Assembly (NCBI GenBank): GCA_037975125.1
Contig: CM075850.1
Location: forward strand, 126,251,292 to 126,315,291
DNA: 64,000 nt
Direction of reading: 5' to 3'
Source: Latrodectus hesperus
Taxonomy: Eukaryota; Arthropoda; Arachnida; Araneae; Theridiidae
Shown: one piece after another, positions 48,545 to 62,039 of the stretch
How positions within the stretch are numbered: the first letter of the stretch is position 1
How the letters are laid out: each line of letters opens with the position of its first letter
The notes under the pieces: generated by a model
Databases searched by the model: none
Told to the model about the DNA's origin: nothing
What the model saw: the letters and a program-made list of their open reading frames with translations, nothing else
Translations under genes and position numbers: made by a program

Positions 48545-48790
48545 ATTCTTCCAATTCAAGTCAAAGATATAGTGTATGAGTACGCTTAATACTTTTCAAC
48601 AGCACAGTCTGACGTCCAGATATCAATTACATTATGTAAAATGTCAATATTTTAAAAGTATACGTCAAGATTCTTCCAAAAGTCAAAGATATAGTGGACG
48701 TTCAAGCACCTTTCAACAGCATTCTGAAGTCAAGAGATCCTCTGAGTTGAGTAAATCATCAATATTTTAATAAATTATACGTCAAGAGTA
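48545..48790. repeat. Two-unit tandem repeat, ~125 bp, Ser-rich frame
   Basis: GATTCTTCC(AA)..AGTCAAAGATATAGTG, CTTTTCAACAGCA, TCAATATTTTAA and TACGTCAAGA occur in the same order twice. The plus frame 48576-48770 reads Ser/Gln-rich and repeats TFQQHS; unit 1 carries a frameshift relative to unit 2. Function unknown. Confidence 0.6.
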
Positions 48791-48844
48791 TCTGACTAGC
48801 AGCCTTCGTCGTGATTTCAAACATTGCATCACTTTTATTTCGAG

Positions 48845-49080
48845 TATTCTTAATTTTTAAGCCTGGTGACTTAGTGATAGAGAATCTCGTTATTAAGACA
48901 CAGGTTCCATCTTTAGGCTTAACAGAGTTGACTCAGCCTTTCATCCCTTCAGTAGGTCTATACATTGAGTACCAAGCATGGTTGTGAACTAAACAATGAG
49001 GGTATGAGGCGTTTTGCGTCTCTTTGACTACCTAATTGGGAGATACGCTTCACACCCCAAATCCCTCAGTTAGGAAAACA
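48845..49080 (+). mobile_element. SINE family F4 copy
   Basis: GCCTGGTGACTTAGTGATAG head, B-box-like region, TTGAGTACCAAGCATGGTTG shared with the copy at 14155-14360. Confidence 0.5.
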
Positions 49081-49595
49081 AATAATCCTTCATCCACATG
49101 AGCTGTCTTGCCACACAGGTTTTTTATATTTCTAACTAATATTACACCAAATAATTTTAAAGATTTCTTAGTGCCTTAGCGTCCGCTTCAAATATTGAAT
49201 CAATTATTTTCCAATTGAAGAATTGGGCATAGACTGCATGAAAGTCTATAAAAGGAGATTTATATTTATTGGCTTCTCAAATTTTATCTTATGAAAAATA
49301 TTTAGTTAGTTTAAAATTTTAATTGAACTTCAAAAGCTTGGTTTGTTTTATATTTGCAAGTTCCATCAACTCTCTGCAAACTCTGGTGCATTCATATCTT
49401 TGTCTTCGCTCAAAGTCTCCGTTAATTAATATCAAAAGATATTGCAGGCACACTACGAAATTATTAACCACAATACTCTCTGCATTGTTAATAATAATAA
49501 GCTTTTCTGTTCCATTTGCTTATTTTTAAGTAATTGCAACAACAGAAAAAATATTAATTTATATTTTGTAAAAAAATCTATACAAGAAATTTTCT

Positions 49596-49872
49596 TGTTG
49601 TTGTTGTGTGCCAGCTAGGCTGGCAATATGGGGTGCGCTGCTCCACTTTTCCAACTGAATCATATTTGATGTGGAGTCAGACTTCTTCAGTACACACATG
49701 CCATAAGTACCCGTTTATAGGGTAGGCAACCATTCATAACTCATTCATACAAGGAAAGGACAAAGACAGGATAAATAGAGAGAGAAAGTACATCCATGCC
49801 CGAACCGGGATTCGAACCCAGGACCTCCTTATCCGCAGTCAGGCACACTGATCACTAGACAAAATGGGCTGC
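49596..49872 (-). mobile_element. SINE-B copy
   Basis: Tail TTGTTGTTGTGTGCCAGC at left, B box GGGTTCGAATCCCGG on minus, head TGTCTAGTGATCAGTGTGCC. The flanking duplication is unclear. Confidence 0.8.
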
Positions 49873-49874
49873 TA

Positions 49875-52453
49875 GAAAATTTTTTAACTATGATGATTGT
49901 GATGAAATTTATTTAAATTTGTTTGTACTTTTTATGTAAAACGAATAAATCAGAGAATTTATATGATATGTATTTAAATTTTCACTGTAGAAGTAGGGTA
50001 ATTCTGTGTATATATAACAAGAACATATATTAAATAAACGTTAAAGTGAAACGTCATTTCTATTCACGCGAAGGCAGAGTATGACGAATCTTACTCAAAT
50101 AAACAAAGGTAAATGACCTTTCATTTCGTTGCGTGAGAAAAACTCAGATTGCTTCTAAAATAAGCCGATAATCCCCCTTTGTAATTTTCAACTTTTTTCT
50201 GTTTTATTGTATACAATGAGTGCATCAAAAAGTACTTCCACAAAACCGAAATTTGTTATGTGGAGATATAAACTTGTGAATTTAAAGTTGTCAGTCCACA
50301 ATTTAGGTAAAATTATATTTTATATCTGCCTCTTTATAAACAAAAATTTATAATCTGGACAAATATTTTAAAATAAAAAATAAAATAAAAACTATTATAA
50401 TCGCCCGTTTATTACAGCATATATTTTGGTAAATTAATTACATTTACCAACCACAAAATGTATCTATTAGAACAGCCAAAAAGTTTTATTTTTAACTACT
50501 TACATACTGACAAATTGATAAATGGTGGTCTATCTCTTTCCGTCTGCAGCAATTCAAGATAATTTTCATTACAAATTTCTTGTGATTAAGCTTCGAATTT
50601 CCTACTGAATAATAAATTGAGGTAGTATTTTCAAAAATGATGAACTTAATTTAGCTTGGTCTATCGGTCTACCATCACTTTTTGCTCATGACGGCTAACT
50701 GGACCACAAATTAATGTTCAAAGTGAAATCCGAATCATTATAAAAATAATGCTAGACAAACTGTTGAACAGAAAGCTAAAATATTGATCCTTTATTGATC
50801 GCTCGATGAAACTAAAGTTCGATATTTTAATGAAAATAAGTCATTAATGGACAACAAAATGCATAAGAGGATATCTTAAGCAGTTTTACGGCCTATATTT
50901 ATATGAAAGTATGCATAGAAGTTATTATACTGCTTTCAACCAGATGGAACATACGATTAATTATACGAATACGGTTCACCCATACGCGTATAAATTTATA
51001 TGTTATGATTAACCATTAACCCATATGATTAATATTCAATGAAAATTATAATAAGTTTTTATCAAAAAATAAATAGTTAGCTTTCCGGACATCAATCTCT
51101 GTTCTACAGAATATTATATATGGGACATAATGCCTTAAAAGTTTAAAACATTATTGTTGTAATAGCATTTAGAAGAAAAAGTGTAATTTATGATTTCATA
51201 TTAAACCTATAACTTCAAAAAGTATAAAATTTCAGATTTATATAAAATCATCAGTAAGGCAAAATTATTTAAGTTAAAATATAATATAATAACTGAATAT
51301 ATTTAGCATTTCTCTCTCTCTCTCTCTCTCCCAGTATTTCATGTTCAAATTTGGATGACAACTAAATAAACATCATGTATATAAAATTATAAAATAATTT
51401 TACTGTTATAAAAATTGCATACGTCATTTGCTTGCACTGTTATCGCTTACATGCTCTTATATAGAAAAATGTGAAGATATATTTAAGAATGATATTATTT
51501 ATGTGTCAAAATGTATATAATTTCTTGCACTGATTTCGCTTAATTGTTAACATGAAAACAAATGCGGCTATGCATTAAAGTACCGTATATAAAAGTGATT
51601 TGAAAATGGTATATACCATTTGTTAATCCAGTAATCACTTATTGTTCACGTATAAGGCAATACGACAAAAAATTGTACAATTAGAAATATTTTAAATTAT
51701 TTTCTCGAACATCTAAAAGCTGTATTTTACCAAACGAATACTTTTAAATAAAAATATTGCTTATAAATCTTTTTGAACAAGAATTTTTATTGTGATGGTG
51801 AAAGTAACTGAAACTTTTTTAATTATTTCATTACAATTGCAGAAATTATGTTTCCATTTTTATGACAACACTTCACCTTTTTTAAGTGTAAATAATTTTG
51901 AAAGTCATAGTAAAGCACGTACAACTATGAATGATGAATATTTATAATTAAGTTTTGCCGTAAAACTGCATAAGACTCAAAAATTCTAGGAAATGTTTTG
52001 GATGAAATTTTGAAGTAGTTTACAGATACTTTTAGTCCATTGAAAGAAACGTTCGTTCTTGAGGAAAAACATTCCTGTCATGACATTAAACTAAAAAAGA
52101 ACAACAAAACGGGAGTTTTCATTGAAAATAAATATAAAAGAAGAACGGTTCTAAAAATCAGAGAATTTTTGCAAAGTGCATCACTAAATAAAGATAAAAT
52201 TAAATGATGAAATATTTTTTTTTAATTTAACTACATTAAATTTAATAATTAAATTTTATTAATAACTTTTACATTTATGAAATTATTTTCTAATTGTCTT
52301 TGAATTGGCATTGAAAGACAATTAAAAAATTAAAAAAATTAATGAACAGTAGAAGAAATAAAAAAAACAATTTCTATTTGTATTTGAAAATTAAAGCAAT
52401 CATTGGACTTTAATCTTTAAAATATATGTTAAATCATTTATTTCAGCGTCATT
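49875..52453. other. AT-rich non-coding DNA
   Basis: A (CT)n run of about 20 bp at 51311-51331. No other feature supported. Confidence 0.55.
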
Positions 52454-52770
52454 TGCATTTATATTGTGTCATTATGATTTAAAAATTATTTGCATTGCGT
52501 CATTATAATTTAAAAATTATTTAATGAAATTATGATTTTTGTAGTAATGAAATTATGATTTTTGTAACTGAAATTATGATTATGATTGAAATTATGATTT
52601 TTGTAAATTATGATTATGATTTGAAATGAAATTATGATTTTTGTAAAATACATCATATTCATACATATATACGTATGTATTTATATATACTGTATGTATG
52701 TGTATAAATATATGTATGTATGTGTATATATACGTATGTATGTGTATATATACATGTGTGTGAGTCTTGT
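52454..52770. repeat. Minisatellite and TATG/TATA microsatellite
   Basis: Two units of CATTATGATTTAAAAATTATTTGC type, then about five TGAAATTATGATTTTTGTA units (to about 52650), then TATGTATGTGTATATATACG words to 52770. Confidence 0.8.
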
Positions 52771-53630
52771 ATAAATATTTATATACACTATATATTCTTG
52801 ATGCGATTCAAATTTTCCCATGTTATCCTTTCAATGGATGCTCCGATTATAAACTAAATGGAAAAAATAATTTACTTTAAATAAATAAAAATTTTAACTC
52901 CAATTTAAGTTATAATAATTTTTAAATAATTTTTTTAATTTATAAAGTGTAAAGTTGGACTGTGAATAATTAATTAAATTATAAAAATATTATATTATTA
53001 ATATTTTATTTGAAATATAATATTCAAATATACATCTCAAAGCTCAACAACAAATAGAAATACTGCAATTTAAATTATTTTTTTCATCAATTCCAGCGAG
53101 ATTCTCTATAATTTTTAAAATGAAAATTATTACATTCAACTTTAATATTATACTTGTACTATTATTTATAAATAGTATTTATATACACGAAAATAATATT
53201 TTTAAGATACTGAAGATTGCGATTAGTTGTAAAAAAAGTATTCAGTAAATCTTGTATTGTGCAAATTGCTAAAGAATTTTTTCCTGGGAATTTTTTCTAA
53301 GTTTTTGATAGGCTCCAAGTGAGTGATGAAATAATTACTCCATTCAATTATTTCCTTTTTGAAATAAATATGCACATAAATAAGTTATTAGACTTTTCAT
53401 ATAAGGTATATGAAATATCTAATAACTTCCTTAATGAATTTATAGATTATATTCTTTATATTGAATTATTGTTTCATATAATTTCAATTTACAAATATTA
53501 AAAGTTTTTTACAAAATAATCGAATAAAGCAGATAATAAATTTGATTATTTATTGGAAATAATGATGCTTTACACGTGAAATTGCTTTGTACATTTTATG
53601 AATAGTTAAAAAAAAATTATAACTTTCTCA
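52771..53630. other. AT-rich non-coding DNA
   Basis: No feature supported; intron side of the candidate exon ending at 53640. Confidence 0.5.
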
Positions 53631-53639
53631 TCTGCTCAC

Positions 53640-53660
53640 CTTGTTGGCACCTGCTGACAT
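53640..53660 (-). CDS. Candidate first coding exon (MSAGANK|), gene unknown
   Basis: On the minus strand ATG TCA GCA GGT GCC AAC AAG is followed by GTGAGC, a near-consensus donor (AAG|GTGAGC), phase 0. The exon would extend upstream to about 53880 as 5' UTR. That sequence is GC-richer than its surroundings and not repetitive. CRE-like sites lie at 53905-53925. Phase 0 does not match the phase-1 PH exon at 24645-24779 unless the inner GT (GCAG|GTGCCA, phase 1) is used. It may be an alternative start of that gene or the first exon of a different gene running left. Seen: start, donor and context. Inferred: that it is transcribed. Confidence 0.35.
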
Positions 53661-53879
53661 CCTGTTCTGCCTCTTCTGCAACGAAAGCGTCTTTCTGGGG
53701 GCAGTATAAACAAAACCAACTCATGCTTTCAAAATAACCGCGCCAGATGACTATCAGGCAGAATTGGCAAGAGTCGCCGACAACATTGTTGAAAGAGGTT
53801 TTAATTTCACAACATTCGTCCGCGCTCTTCCATTAACAATGTTTCCACGCCGGCCATGCTGACTTGTTGATTGTGCACA

Positions 53880-54075
53880 AATACGAAGCGAGTTTGCTAG
53901 GTGAGACGTCATAGCTGTGACGTAACAAGCAGGCTCGCGTGATGATTTTCTAAAGTTTGTTCAGGTAGAGAAAGGTCGCTTCTCGTAATTTTCTTTTTTT
54001 TTATGTTCTACCTGATGCATTATTTATGACTTCCGAAACTGTCGCGGCTCATTATCGCTGGCTGACAACTATGCT
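53880..54075 (-). promoter_or_regulatory. CRE-containing promoter-like region
   Basis: GACGTCA at 53905-53911 and TGACGTAA at 53918-53925 resemble paired cAMP-response elements. The stretch continues with GGCTCGCGTG and CTGTCGCGGCTC, unusual CpG content for this window. It sits about 250 bp upstream, in the minus sense, of the candidate first exon ending at 53640. Function is inferred from motif and position only. Confidence 0.35.
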
Positions 54076-57030
54076 AGTTTATGGGGAAATTCCTTAAATG
54101 CGAGTTGTTTTGTAAAGTAGGTGGGAACTTATGAAATACGCGTCCTTATTGTCCACTGTCTGTTGAATACACCACGGGTATGATAAAAATAAGAATATTC
54201 CAGCTTCTGTTTTTATATCAAATCTATCGCAATAATCAATCTCAGTTTCCTGAAAAAAGTGTGACTCGTTTCTATTCATATTTAATATACTGGACGCAAT
54301 CTTTTTATCTTAACTGTTTTGATTTAAATATTGCAAACGATTTTTTTTTCTGATGAAGACTTAAATTAGATATCAAAAGAAAATCAAAATAATTTTGTTC
54401 TATACTACGAAAAAAAAAGATGGAATATTTCTAATTAAAATTTCATGATAATTCAAATAATGTAAAATATTGTTTCTGAAGTCATTTTTCAGATTTTGCT
54501 AATTTCATTGTTTGCTTGAAGCTGAAAGGCAGTTGTTTTTTGCACGCTAGGGTTAATTAGATCGGAAATCCTCAATTTTAACTGAATTCTAAATCACTAT
54601 ATCATCCATGCTCAAGTTAGATTCCAACCCACAAACTCTTCAAGTTTTGGAACAGTATACTTTTAAACTATAATCAGCTACATTCAAAAATAAAATAATC
54701 ATATACTATAAATTTATCCACTTTAATTTATAATTAGACATTTGTTTCCTCTAATCATCAATCAAATTATTATTTTTTTAATTGCTACATATATAAAAGT
54801 AGCCATTGTTTGTCTGTTCACAATCTTATAAAATTCTCAAATTTTTTGTGTATTTTAGTGAAAATTTATAGTTACAACGATACTGCTCGCCTAAAACAAA
54901 TGCGATAAAACTAAACTCGCATAAAGTCATTTAGATCTGACGGTTAGATAAAGACAAACGATAAAGATGATGACTACAATCAAGATCTATCGATTTCATC
55001 GATATTTATTAATTAATCTTTATTTGCCTTTTTATATAATGTTTAATATATTATACGCGTGCATATTATATATTGCATACAGAGATTCCTATAAAATTAG
55101 TTGATCTGAATGTACGTTAATATTTTTACTCTTTGCATGCTGTTAATCATCAAATTTAGATTTAAATTCTCATATTAAATCAATGTATTTTAAAAGACCG
55201 TACTTTTTAAATTAATTTCTCTAATAATGAGCATTTTTCATCTTAAAAGTATTAATAAATCGCATGACGCAGTTTATATGTTTCTAAATTATTTATATTT
55301 TCATTGTATAACTTTTTTAAAGATATTATTAAAAATATACAATACACGTTTTAACTCCCAAAATACTCAATAAAAATAACTTATAAATATTTCATTAAGT
55401 ATTTTGGAACTTATAGAACTTGAATAAAATAATATATTTTATATTGATATTTATGAAACATTTAAAGACTTCAAATTTCAACAGTTTATAATTAGAGAAT
55501 ACTTAAAGAATTATTTTATGCAAAAATAAAATTATCATATACTTTTATATTAACAAAAAATAAAATTGATTTTAATAAAAATGCTTTTTAAATTTTTGTA
55601 AATTACGATCAAAATCTGATAATATTTCTCTTAGAATGGAAATGCAAAAAAAAAAAAAAATTGAAATTTAATGCAATGAAATGGAATCCTATAAAACGAA
55701 AATCAAATTGAATTCTATAAAATCAAAATTGAATGGCACTTGATCTGGATCGTTATTTAAATGCAAACATAATAAAAAAAATGTAAATTTCGAAGCTGAT
55801 GTATTATTAAATTATAATTGGGGAATCAGGTTGCATAAAAATAGACTTATGTTCTCTTTAATCCTAATTCTCTCTTTCGAATTCGTTGATTAAAAAAAAT
55901 CAAATGTTTTTATTTAGAATTAAAATATTTTAAATATAGATTAAAACTCATTCCAAAATTGAAATTCAGTTATGATATAGATTTAAAAATGCTTAATTCT
56001 TTTCGTGAAAAATACTATAGGATAAATGATGGTTTAATTTAAAACAGCAAAATACGATAAATGATGAAACTTTATTTAATTAAAGAACATTATAAAGAAA
56101 TAGTTAATACGGATTTCTTTAAAAATTATTGTACTCTAATTTGCTCAAGATAAATCAAATTCATACTGAAAATAAGAAAATATGAGGATAAAACCAATTG
56201 CATTTAACTAGTTAAATAAATTTTATTGCGTATGAAATAATTCAACTGATATAAATAAAACAATAAAACATATCGTTGTGCAGAATTAGGAATTAAAATA
56301 AATTATGTAGGATTATTTACACATGTTTAATTCCTAAATTATCACTAACCTAATAATGATTGACCTAATAACATCTAAATAATGATTTTCTCGAAATTTT
56401 TCTACCATAAGTTTTTATTTTTATTTTAAGGGTTTTTTATTAAAATTAAAAATAATTTGTTAAAGAGAAATCATTTTGAGATTCAAATTTTAAATAAATA
56501 TTTCAGAAAATTATGAAAACGTAGATTTACGAATTTGCATTAATCTCATTTGCATAATTATTCTTATACAGTTTCTTAAATAATTTAATTTTAATTTTAA
56601 CCTTACACATTTTACTCGTGACAGAATAAACATAATATCGCCACTGTCGAAAAACCATTTTAAAAGAAAATCATTTTATGCACTTAAGTGAAATAAAGGA
56701 GTTAAAATTTCTTTATTTGGGCTCCTAAAACTTGAAAAAAACATCATTTGAAAGACTTAGTGAATAAATTTCTTGTATGCGCTAATTTATTTTAAATATA
56801 AAATCACTACCACGTTGATTTTAAAAATCACTGTTATTATAAGATTGTATACTATATTTGATTATACAATGAAATTATTCACTTTTTCTCAATTGGTGTG
56901 GAAATAACGCAATAAATATCTCAGTATTATTTCGATATTTTTGGATATGAATGAAATATCTTGCTGATGTAAAAGAATTTGAAAACTATTTTTACAATGT
57001 AATTTTCTTCAATGATGTTCCTACTTTAGA
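54076..57030. other. AT-rich non-coding DNA with a SINE-C relic
   Basis: A diverged SINE-C lies on the minus strand at about 54520-54680 (GTTTGTGGGTTGGAATC read on minus). Nothing else is supported. Confidence 0.5.
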
Positions 57031-57039
57031 AAGTCTCAC

Positions 57040-57075
57040 CTTCTCGGCACTACAGTAGGTGGAACTGATAGCATC
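57040..57075 (-). CDS. Possible 36-nt microexon
   Basis: On the minus strand a pyrimidine-rich acceptor (CTCGTCTGCTGTGTAG) is followed by 36 nt that read in phase 0 as DAISSTYCSAEK. A strong donor, GAGAAG|GTGAGA, follows. Both splice sites are good and the frame is open, but the segment is too short for similarity. A degraded tRNA-like SINE head lies 130 bp away (57225-57310), so repeat origin is possible. Confidence 0.22.
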
Positions 57076-57224
57076 CTACACAGCAGACGAGACAGTGAGT
57101 GGGTTTTCAATATTCAGAAAGCAGGTAATAAACAGAAGTCCCCAGATTGGTATGTTAACCTCATAGATATGATTTCACTTGTAAGATATTGCGACTGCAA
57201 CCTGACCACATCACTCTGAGCAAA

Positions 57225-57310
57225 CACGAAGGATCTTCGGCTGGGTGGGTATAGAACTCACTACTTTCCGGTTGCAAAAAAGACACATTTCCCATCAGAC
57301 CGCCATGGAC
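57225..57310 (-). repeat. tRNA-like SINE head fragment
   Basis: Minus: CCATGGCGGTCTGATGGGAA, then GTGAGTTCTATACCCACC at the B-box position. Family not assigned. Confidence 0.45.
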
Positions 57311-57319
57311 ACAACGACA

Positions 57320-60300
57320 ATAATATGATATAACTCATTTATAAATCATTTTAATACAATGTTCACGTAGCAAAGTAAATTACTTAGTTTTAATTTTGAG
57401 ATAGAATCATTGGAAGCATTTTATTTAAAGACCTTAACTTAAGGATAGTCAACTTTTTCATATTTACCCTCCACTTTTGCACTTGTGTTAGTAGTAAAAT
57501 ATTCTAACCAGTTATATACTAGTTCCACGGTGACAATGAAGAGCCTAATTGACTGCTTTCCTGCACATTTAACACGTGGTCACATTAAAGTGAGTAGAAT
57601 GTGTAATTCACATTTCACTTCACTATCACTTTATGTCATATGGATACTTTTAATTCAAAATTATTAATCGGCGTGATCAGGAGTGTCTTCAAATTGTTAT
57701 TATATCTTCTTTATATTGTGTTTTATTGTGCTTTATATTGCTTTATACTGTTAAATAATTTACAATACATCTGTTGGCAAAGAAGGGATGACCATTCTAA
57801 CAGTTAAATAATGAATAATTTATAAGTCACTGTATCGTAATACTAAATGTTACTAAGAAACAGTGCACATTACAATATAATGAATTTATTTTCACGTATT
57901 TAAAAATGAGCTTTAAAACTTTTTTTTCGTTCTTTGTAACATTTATTACATGAAAATGCTATGAGCTAATTAATTTCATTCATATTTGTAAATTAAATTA
58001 AACTCACGTTGAATAAACTGTAAAATATTTATATAAACTGTAAATTTATTTATAAATCATAATGGAAACGAAAGCATTTCGGAAATATAAAAATTAAATC
58101 TATTAAATAGTATTTAACTTTTAAAAAAAATTGTTAATTTAGTTTTAAAAATATTTTGTTATTCATATAAATCTTTAGCAGTAAACATAAAATATTTTCC
58201 TAAAAAATAAATGAGATAATAAAATATTAATTTTACTGAATTTAATAAAGTACAATTAAATAGCTGAAACATAGAGTAAAATTAACAGCAAAAAAAATGT
58301 AAAAAAACTGGATTCTTAAAAGGCAACAAAAATCTACTAATATCTGAAAATGAAAAGCTTTAATCTCACACTTATCTTCAATTTCAAAAAATATGGTAGG
58401 TTATTAAAATACGTTACATGAAAAATAATTTTTGAAGAGTATTACTAATCGTCTCATAAACAATAGCTATTTAATATCGTATAAGAAAAATGCGTGTATT
58501 TAATACTCACTCGAAAAGTATGAATATGGAATATGCCTTGATACATCATAGATTCTATGATTGTAATAAATCACTCCATTGTCCGAAATCTTTGAACCAA
58601 AAATCATATCCCATTCTGTATGGTGCATTATAAAACGCAATATGAAATTAAGTCACTACTTTTAATTTCGATTAACAATTTAAACTGGTAATTTTCAAAG
58701 CTTCATTTATAAATATTAGAGCTATTTTCCTCTAAATGTGAATGGTTCCAATAATTAATAAAATTTGTGACGAGATTTTCTTAAATTACTTCTATCTCTT
58801 TCGAACGCTGGTATCTAAAGAACATTTAAAATACAATTCCTGTGATATTTCGTGTTTATTGATCTATTGCTTCGTTTTCATAATTATTTTGATATATCGC
58901 CATGGATACTAAAGATTTCATGACAGTAAAAGGATAAAGTGAATAGTATTTACACGCAATAAAAGAATATTTGTTAAGACATATTTAGAATATTATACTC
59001 AATTACAATATTTGAAAGTAATATTGAAATAGAACAAAATATTTAAAGATATTTCAAAATATATAACTCTTGTGAGACACACTTATCAAAAATTCTGCAG
59101 TTTCGCACACTAATTTAAGAAAACTTCTGTTAGATAAGTAAATTTAATAAATGTTGCTCTATAGAAACTATGACGTTATGTTATCTAACACAACAAACAA
59201 CAAAAACATATGCAATTAGAGTTTTTGATTTCGAAGAAAATGAGACATGAGATATTATAATTTTAATGATACAATTTTCGAAACATAAGTTAGTTCTAAT
59301 GATGTTAATCATTAGTAATTTATACAATTTTTTAAATATAAACGCTTGATGTAAATTACCACTAATAGTATTATGGCGCACTATAGGCATAATGACCATT
59401 ATCGATAAATATCACGACATACAAAGTTTTTATTTTAAATAAACAAATAATCTAATGAAAAACGAATTAGAAATAAATCGAGAACCTACTTGTTAAGTTA
59501 GCGATTCAGTTAAAAGCAATATATTTTTCGAAGATTCAACAACAGCTAATTTGATAAAATCATGTTTAAAAAGTTTTTGTTTCGTGGGAGTAGTTGTTAT
59601 TTTACAAATTAGCTATAGATGGGTTTGTGTTATAATTTAAACACGCCTATGATTATAATCATAAGTAATAATCTGAAAATCTAATACTAATGGAATAAGA
59701 ACAATGTTTGGCTTTAACAAAATTTTTCGCCAAGGTTACTAACCAAAGTAATTACTTTGGCAATGGCGACTCTTTGAACAGCATATCATGTTACTTAATG
59801 ATATTTTCATTTCTTAAGGCGAAGGTTGTGAGATTAGGAAGCACTGAAATCATGAAAGTGTTTGTTTGAATTAACTGTAACCATTACATTAGGGCAATTC
59901 GTAGTTAACCTTTTTTTTTTCTTTCTCCCACGGCGTTAAATTCAATTAGTAGCAACAAGGAAGTCGCTTGAAGTTTCGCTGATGTTTTCCGCTAAACGAT
60001 TCCATTTTAATATTTTTTCATGTGATATTGCGTAAAGAGTAATACATATAAACTTTAATTTTAATTACTGTTATTTTTATGTTTTGTAATTTGTCCAAAA
60101 TTGTAATCTAATGTTACAACGTCGGATGATAGAATCTTCCGTTCCTTAAGATTCTCATACTATGGAGTTATTTTTAAAAGTTTGTAAATTAATTACGTAT
60201 AAATAGTAAAGATGATTAACATATTCCAAAATGTAATTTAATATGCATATTTGTACCTAAGTACTTTCAGAAATTGATTTGGTGGCACTTTTTTCTCAGC

Positions 60301-61160
60301 CTGAAAAAATGATATGATATTTAATATAACGCAAATTTTTTTCTTCAACAATTACAATAAAAAATATCTAAACATTTACCAATTATTTTTCTTTCTTCAA
60401 TTTAATTTGATTGAATTATGTTTAAAATATTTATTAAGTTGTAATTTAAAATTTTTTACATGAATACTCATACTTATCACAAATAAAAATTACCATGATA
60501 TTAATTTCAATGCATTATATTTTGCCTTTACATCAATAAGAACAAAAATGTAGCAAAATATTTACGAATTAGTTTTAATTTTTTATGGTATTCCTATCAT
60601 AGAAATCAAATAAAGTATACAATTTATTATAAAATAACAAGCAATGCTTGAATTACACTCTCCACAAGGATTAACATAATATGTTAGTCAGTACATAAAA
60701 TTCTACCAATATCAGTAACAATAAAATAACATCACTATATTTACTAATATCTCATCTTCTACCAGTTTTAGCAAAGACATTTTTTAAAATACTTACTAAA
60801 TTATAATTTAATAAGATTTACTTGCGTTAAAAATAAACATTAAAAAACGTTATAAGCGTTAAAAAACAAATGACGTTTATACATGACTTAAAAATATTAT
60901 GTATGTATTTTATTTAATATTTCGTTTCAATTAATCATGCAATACAGTTATATCAATAATGTGAATAATATCGGGTTTTTTGCAATATTTTCGCCTTTAT
61001 ATAACGGGGCAGTAGCGCAGACTACTTAATCTTTTGATATATATCTCATTCCTGAAGATCAAAACCACTGAACATGGCCACTATCATGTCATTTAGAACT
61101 ACTATAATTTAATGGAGTCAACTTCTGAGTTGGCACTTTCATATCCAAATAGTAAGGAGA
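57320..61160. other. AT-rich non-coding DNA
   Basis: Short palindromes TATGATTATAATCATA (about 59650) and CCAAAGTAATTACTTTGG (59743-59760); a tRNA-like stretch near 61005. No gene seen. Confidence 0.5.
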
Positions 61161-61167
61161 GAGACAT

Positions 61168-62028
61168 TGTGATGTTGCTTCACATAATTCCTGCCCTTGC
61201 CAACTTCTTATTTGCATTTGCTATCTGCAGCGCCCTCTAGTTGTGCTACAACCTAAACTTTTCCTTTTCAACCGTTGGCAGCAGAATGTTTCTCCTCGGT
61301 ATTGGGGAATTCCCCTTTTTCTATCTCTCTTTCTCTTGCGAGGCGGCAAGGACGATTGCTGAAGTTTTCATCGCCGTGGTCTTCCTTTCTTGACTAGAGA
61401 GCAGAAAAATATTAATCAATTGGCAAATCAACATGATGAATTTTTCTGGTGAATTTTATATTGGTATTCTCTCTGCATCTTGCTGTAGCCTCTGGTCTCC
61501 TTCCCTCATCGAGGATCTCACTGCCTTTTATAGAAAATGGGAGAAATGGAATGAATCTGCCTCACTTCTGTAGCGCCTTTCCAGTTGGAGCTGCTCTCAA
61601 AGTCATCTTGTTTCAAATTTTTGACGGATCCAGATACGCGATTATTAAAGACTGGAATGATCCTTCTCTCAGGAGTTAGAGCCTATATCGACTGTCTTCA
61701 TCCTAATCCATGACCCCACGCCATTCTCCTCCCTCGGACTCCTGCCACGTTTCGCCATTAGGCCTAGCTCCATGGTGAATCATTTTCCCTGCCACAACAA
61801 GAATTCCTTAAATTTTTTGCACTGCCTAAACCTTCTTTTACATAGTGCTTCTTTTCCTAGCTGCTGAGCTGTAAGTAAATACAATAATAGTTTTTTGTGC
61901 CTTACGTTGATGTCTTTGTGAAAAAATAAACTGAAGTATTGTTTGCATATATTAAGAACATGTCTCTCTTTTCATTTATGTACATTGCTCATACACTCTC
62001 TTACTAGCTAAAATCCTGGGGAATCACA
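61168..62028. mobile_element. LTR-like island (possible solo LTR)
   Basis: An 861-bp, GC-richer segment starting TGTGATGTTG and ending GGAATCACA, so the ends form a 6-bp TGTGAT/ATCACA inverted pair like an LTR. It has a pyrimidine-rich promoter-like middle and AATAAA at about 61926. No matching target-site duplication (GACAT versus ACGCC) and no internal retroelement sequence was seen, so host regulatory or UTR sequence remains possible. Confidence 0.3.
61228..61238 (-). promoter_or_regulatory. CTCF-like motif
   Basis: Read on the minus strand, ACTAGAGGGCGCTGC contains the AGAGGGCGCTG half of the CTCF consensus. It lies inside the GC-richer, LTR-like island at 61168-62028. Confidence 0.25.
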
Positions 62029-62039
62029 ACGCCCCACTA

